Shown here: positions 61,701 through 64,000 of the stretch, in pieces
Layout: each line of letters opens with the position of its first letter
How positions within the stretch are numbered: the first letter of the stretch is position 1
DNA from: Streptococcus panodentis
GTDB lineage: Bacteria > Bacillota > Bacilli > Lactobacillales > Streptococcaceae
Assembly: GCF_017884005.1 (NCBI RefSeq)
Contig: NZ_QFAY01000001.1
Location: forward strand, 173,682 to 237,681
DNA length: 64,000 nucleotides
Reading direction: 5' to 3'
Program-made: the position numbers and the translations under genes
The notes under the pieces: generated by a model
Told to the model about the DNA's origin: nothing
Databases searched by the model: none
What the model saw: only the letters and a program-made list of their open reading frames with translations

Positions 61701-62867
61701 TTAATCTGCTTTTTTGCCAAAATCAGCAATCATTTCCTCTAGCTGCTCCCGGCTTGGCGTCGTCAGCATATAGAGATAGTCGCCTTGGAGTTCGGCAAAG
61801 GCAGCCGGCATGGTTTTCTTGACCTTGAAGTTGTCGCGGTATTTTTCCAGCAGCTCTTCTTCGGAATAAACATAATGGGAGCTGCTCCTGCGGGAGGTCG
61901 CCAGACAGAAAAGAGGGGCCATATGAGCTTGTGGGAAGGGCTGGCCTGCTACCACAGCCGCATAGCCTTTGTAAAGATCAATCGAATGCGCATAGTTGTA
62001 AACATCGATGGTGAAGCCGCCAGCCGGCCGATTATTGTATTCGATAGCGATATAGTCATTGCCCTCACGGAAAAATTCGATATGGAAAAAACGCTCCTTC
62101 ATGCCAAAGGCCTTGACAATGGCTTCTCCATACTGACGGAGCTTGGGATCCATGTCTTTGAGGACATAGTAGGAATTGTCCATCTTATAAAGCATGAGAT
62201 CCAGCGGTGTATGGGCATAGTCAAAGGTCGTTGAAAAGACAATATTCCCCTGACTGTCGGTCAGGCCGTCAAAGGTACAGATTTCACCGGACTGGACAAA
62301 CTTTTCAAAGAAATAAACCGTTTCGTGATCCCATTCCTGCTTAAAGCGCTCCACATCTTCAGCATTTTCCAGCTTAAAGGTCGCTGCTGCTCCCACTCCG
62401 TTATCCGGCTTGGCAATGAGCGGCAGACCGATCTTCTTGACTGCCAAATCCGCTCCGGCTAAGGTTTTGACAACCTGACCGGGGACAACCGGAACTCCTG
62501 CCTTCTTAAAGAGTTTTTTCATCTCGGACTTGTACTTGGTCTTCTTCAAATCCTTAGGCTTGGCACCGAAAACATTGAACTGCTCACGCAGAACCGCATC
62601 CTGCTCCAGCCAAAATTCATTCTGCGATTCAATACGGTCAATAGGGCCGTGCTTATAAAAGAGAAAGGCCACCGCCTTCTTGACTTCGTCCAGATTTTCC
62701 AGATTTTCCACCCGGAAATACTCGGTCAGAGCATCCTTCAAAGGCTGATCCAGCTGGTCATAAGGCTCCTGGCCAATCCCCAGAACGGTCATGCCTTGAT
62801 TGGCCAGCTCCACGGTAAACTGCTGGAAATTCTGCGGATAATAGGGAGAAATAACGATGTAATTCAT
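61701..62867 (-). CDS. ATP-grasp ligase of unknown substrate
   Basis: This is a 388-residue ATP-grasp protein (carboxylate-amine/thiol ligase fold). A Rossmann-like pre-ATP-grasp domain (1-105) is followed by KPDNGVGAAATFKL (ATP lid, about 174-187), EKFVQSGEICTFDG, and IEYNNRPAGGFTIDV with metal ligands. The family joins a carboxylate to an amine through an acyl phosphate; the substrate here is unknown. It starts 12 bp downstream of an esterase gene and is likely co-transcribed with it, which hints at a small biosynthetic or modification pathway (inference). Confidence 0.85.
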   Translation of the reverse strand: MNYIVISPYYPQNFQQFTVELANQGMTVLGIGQEPYDQLDQPLKDALTEYFRVENLENLDEVKKAVAFLFYKHGPIDRIESQNEFWLEQDAVLREQFNVFGAKPKDLKKTKYKSEMKKLFKKAGVPVVPGQVVKTLAGADLAVKKIGLPLIAKPDNGVGAAATFKLENAEDVERFKQEWDHETVYFFEKFVQSGEICTFDGLTDSQGNIVFSTTFDYAHTPLDLMLYKMDNSYYVLKDMDPKLRQYGEAIVKAFGMKERFFHIEFFREGNDYIAIEYNNRPAGGFTIDVYNYAHSIDLYKGYAAVVAGQPFPQAHMAPLFCLATSRRSSSHYVYSEEELLEKYRDNFKVKKTMPAAFAELQGDYLYMLTTPSREQLEEMIADFGKKAD

Positions 62868-62879
62868 AAGGGACCTCCA

Positions 62880-63620
62880 TTAAAGATTCAGTTCACTCAG
62901 GAAGTAAGGCATCTGTCTGCGCCACCAAATCCAGTCGTGGGACACATCCTGCCCCCATTCAGCAAACCAGGCCGGCAGATTTTTATGCTCAAAAGCTTCT
63001 TTGAGTGTGTAGAAAGACGGCAGACCGTCCTGTTCCCAGTCACCCAGGCCGGTACAGATAATGACATCCGCCTGCCGGTAACGGTCGATAAACCAGCCGT
63101 CATTCTGATTCCAGATATAGTCAGCCGGAGAATTTTGATAGATAACTTCATCATTGAGATTGTCGCCGACAAAGAAACGGGCATCATAAACGCCGCTCAG
63201 GGCAATGACCTTGCTGAAAACATCGGGATGCTGCAGGAAGAAATTGACCGCATGATAGGCTCCCATAGAGCAGCCGGTCGTCATCATCGGATCAAACCAG
63301 CCGGTCTTATGCTTGATAAACGGAATGGCTTCCTCAATCACATAACGCTCATAGGCCCGGTGCATCTCTGCCCGGTCATGGGGGTGCTTCCAGTCAGCCA
63401 GCCAGCTCTCGCTGTCCACGCTGCTGAGGGTGAAAAACTGGACCTTGCCGGTCTCGATAAACCAAGAACAGGCCTCAATCATGCCAAAATCAGCATATTC
63501 ATTGTGGCTGCCGCCTGATGATGCAAAGACCACAACCGGAATCCCGGCATGCCCATAACGGTTGATATACATTTCACGGCCCAGATTCCCGCTCCAATGA
63601 CTTAAATATTCTACATGCAT
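62880..63620 (-). CDS. Esterase (esterase D / antigen 85-like alpha/beta hydrolase)
   Basis: This 246-residue hydrolase has the nucleophile elbow TTGCSMGAYHAV and a C-terminal HDWIWWRRQMPYFL segment with the likely catalytic His, as in the esterase D family. The start at 63620 follows AAGGAGCAAG; an upstream in-frame ATG is inside the preceding gene. Trp-rich loops suggest an aromatic or glycan-linked ester substrate, unproven. It lies between a related partial gene (17 bp upstream) and the ATP-grasp gene. Confidence 0.85.
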   Translation of the reverse strand: MHVEYLSHWSGNLGREMYINRYGHAGIPVVVFASSGGSHNEYADFGMIEACSWFIETGKVQFFTLSSVDSESWLADWKHPHDRAEMHRAYERYVIEEAIPFIKHKTGWFDPMMTTGCSMGAYHAVNFFLQHPDVFSKVIALSGVYDARFFVGDNLNDEVIYQNSPADYIWNQNDGWFIDRYRQADVIICTGLGDWEQDGLPSFYTLKEAFEHKNLPAWFAEWGQDVSHDWIWWRRQMPYFLSELNL

Positions 63621-63637
63621 TTTCTTGCTCCTTGTAT

Positions 63638-64000
63638 CTATTTCAATGACCACTTCTCACTGATAAAACGCAGACAGCCGGGCAGATTTTCAGCCCAGGC
63701 AATTTCGTTGTGGACAGCTCCGGACTGAATCCTGATAAAGAGATTCTCCAAGTCCACACCCGATAGGATCAGCTGCCGAAAATAGCTCAGTGAGGAGTCG
63801 ATATAGGCCTGCTTGATATTGCCGGCCATCAATGTTCTGTCGGTATCATCTGCTTCTTCGGTACCCACATAGATATAAATCCGCTGGTCGCTATGCAGTT
63901 TCTTGCGCTCCAGATAGCGGTCAAAAGCTTCCTGATGCAGCCAGTTGGCCGATGAGAAAATCCCCAGACAGCCGATTTGGTCCTGGTATTCAACCCCCAT
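63638..64000 (-). CDS. Esterase-like protein, partial (C-terminal part)
   Basis: The last 120 or so codons of a gene entering from the right edge. FSSANWLHQEAFDRYLERK, IYIYVGTEEADDTD and a final VHNEIAWAENLPGCLRFI (with the expected His) resemble the C-terminal half of esterase D-type alpha/beta hydrolases, making this a probable relative of the next gene. The Met at the window edge is probably internal, since the nucleophile region is missing. Confidence 0.75.
   Translation of the reverse strand: MGVEYQDQIGCLGIFSSANWLHQEAFDRYLERKKLHSDQRIYIYVGTEEADDTDRTLMAGNIKQAYIDSSLSYFRQLILSGVDLENLFIRIQSGAVHNEIAWAENLPGCLRFISEKWSLK

Overview
The window looks like a streptococcal chromosome of the Streptococcus sanguinis / mitis-group type. 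Evidence: the tdk-prfA-prmC-tsaC-glyA-ndpA-pmp23 run, the pdhABCD-lplA operon with the lipoyl domain on E3, XerS beside a difSL site, water-forming NADH oxidase, and a YSIRK/LPxTG giant surface protein. The combination of an iron-uptake efe operon with its own tatC-tatA and a second (acetoin-type) dehydrogenase operon points to the sanguinis side. This species assignment is inference from remembered gene content, not a search. No rRNA, tRNA, CRISPR array or intact insertion sequence was seen.

Layout. 0-1.4 kb: ccdA plus a thioredoxin-like lipoprotein (extracytoplasmic thiol redox). 1.7-4.6 kb, minus strand: apbE and two FMN reductases, the second ending in a Gly-rich tail with two ApbE-type flavinylation motifs. 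5.0-6.4 kb: nox, divergent from apbE; both promoters carry CcpA cre-like sites. 6.8-8.4 kb: a ClC chloride/proton antiporter. 8.5-13.1 kb: efeM-efeB-efeU-tatC-tatA. 13.8-14.7 kb: guaC. 15-17.5 kb: an unrecognised secreted protein and two tandem zinc-ribbon membrane paralogues. 18-19.4 kb: a MATE exporter. 19.7-27.1 kb: an Hsp100 ATPase, a 3x114-bp structured repeat array, then lpd-acoA-acoB-acoC. 27.2-33.6 kb: a tautomerase and the tdk...pmp23 operon. 34-41.4 kb: a 2462-residue fibrillar adhesin. 41.5-46.2 kb: exported hydrolase, DUF1002 protein, TraX, amino-acid permease. 46.4-51.3 kb: guaA, a divergent GntR regulator, ylxM-ffh. 51.4-54 kb: a second DUF915 hydrolase, a broken mepB, difSL and xerS. 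54-64 kb, all minus strand: an unknown gene, lplA, pdhD, pdhC, a 4x111-bp repeat array, pdhB, pdhA, an ATP-grasp protein and two esterases, the last cut by the window end.

The difSL site at 52823-52853 marks the replication terminus. To its left about four fifths of the genes are on the plus strand; beyond xerS every gene is on the minus strand, as expected where two replichores meet.

The two most unusual items are these. (1) A cytosolic ApbE/FMN-reductase operon whose terminal enzyme carries two C-terminal DATSGAS motifs, suggesting a reductase with covalent FMN on a flexible arm. (2) A family of 111-114-bp tandem repeats, each foldable into a long hairpin with compensatory base changes between units, lying in the same orientation directly before the Shine-Dalgarno of a gene in both 2-oxoacid dehydrogenase operons.
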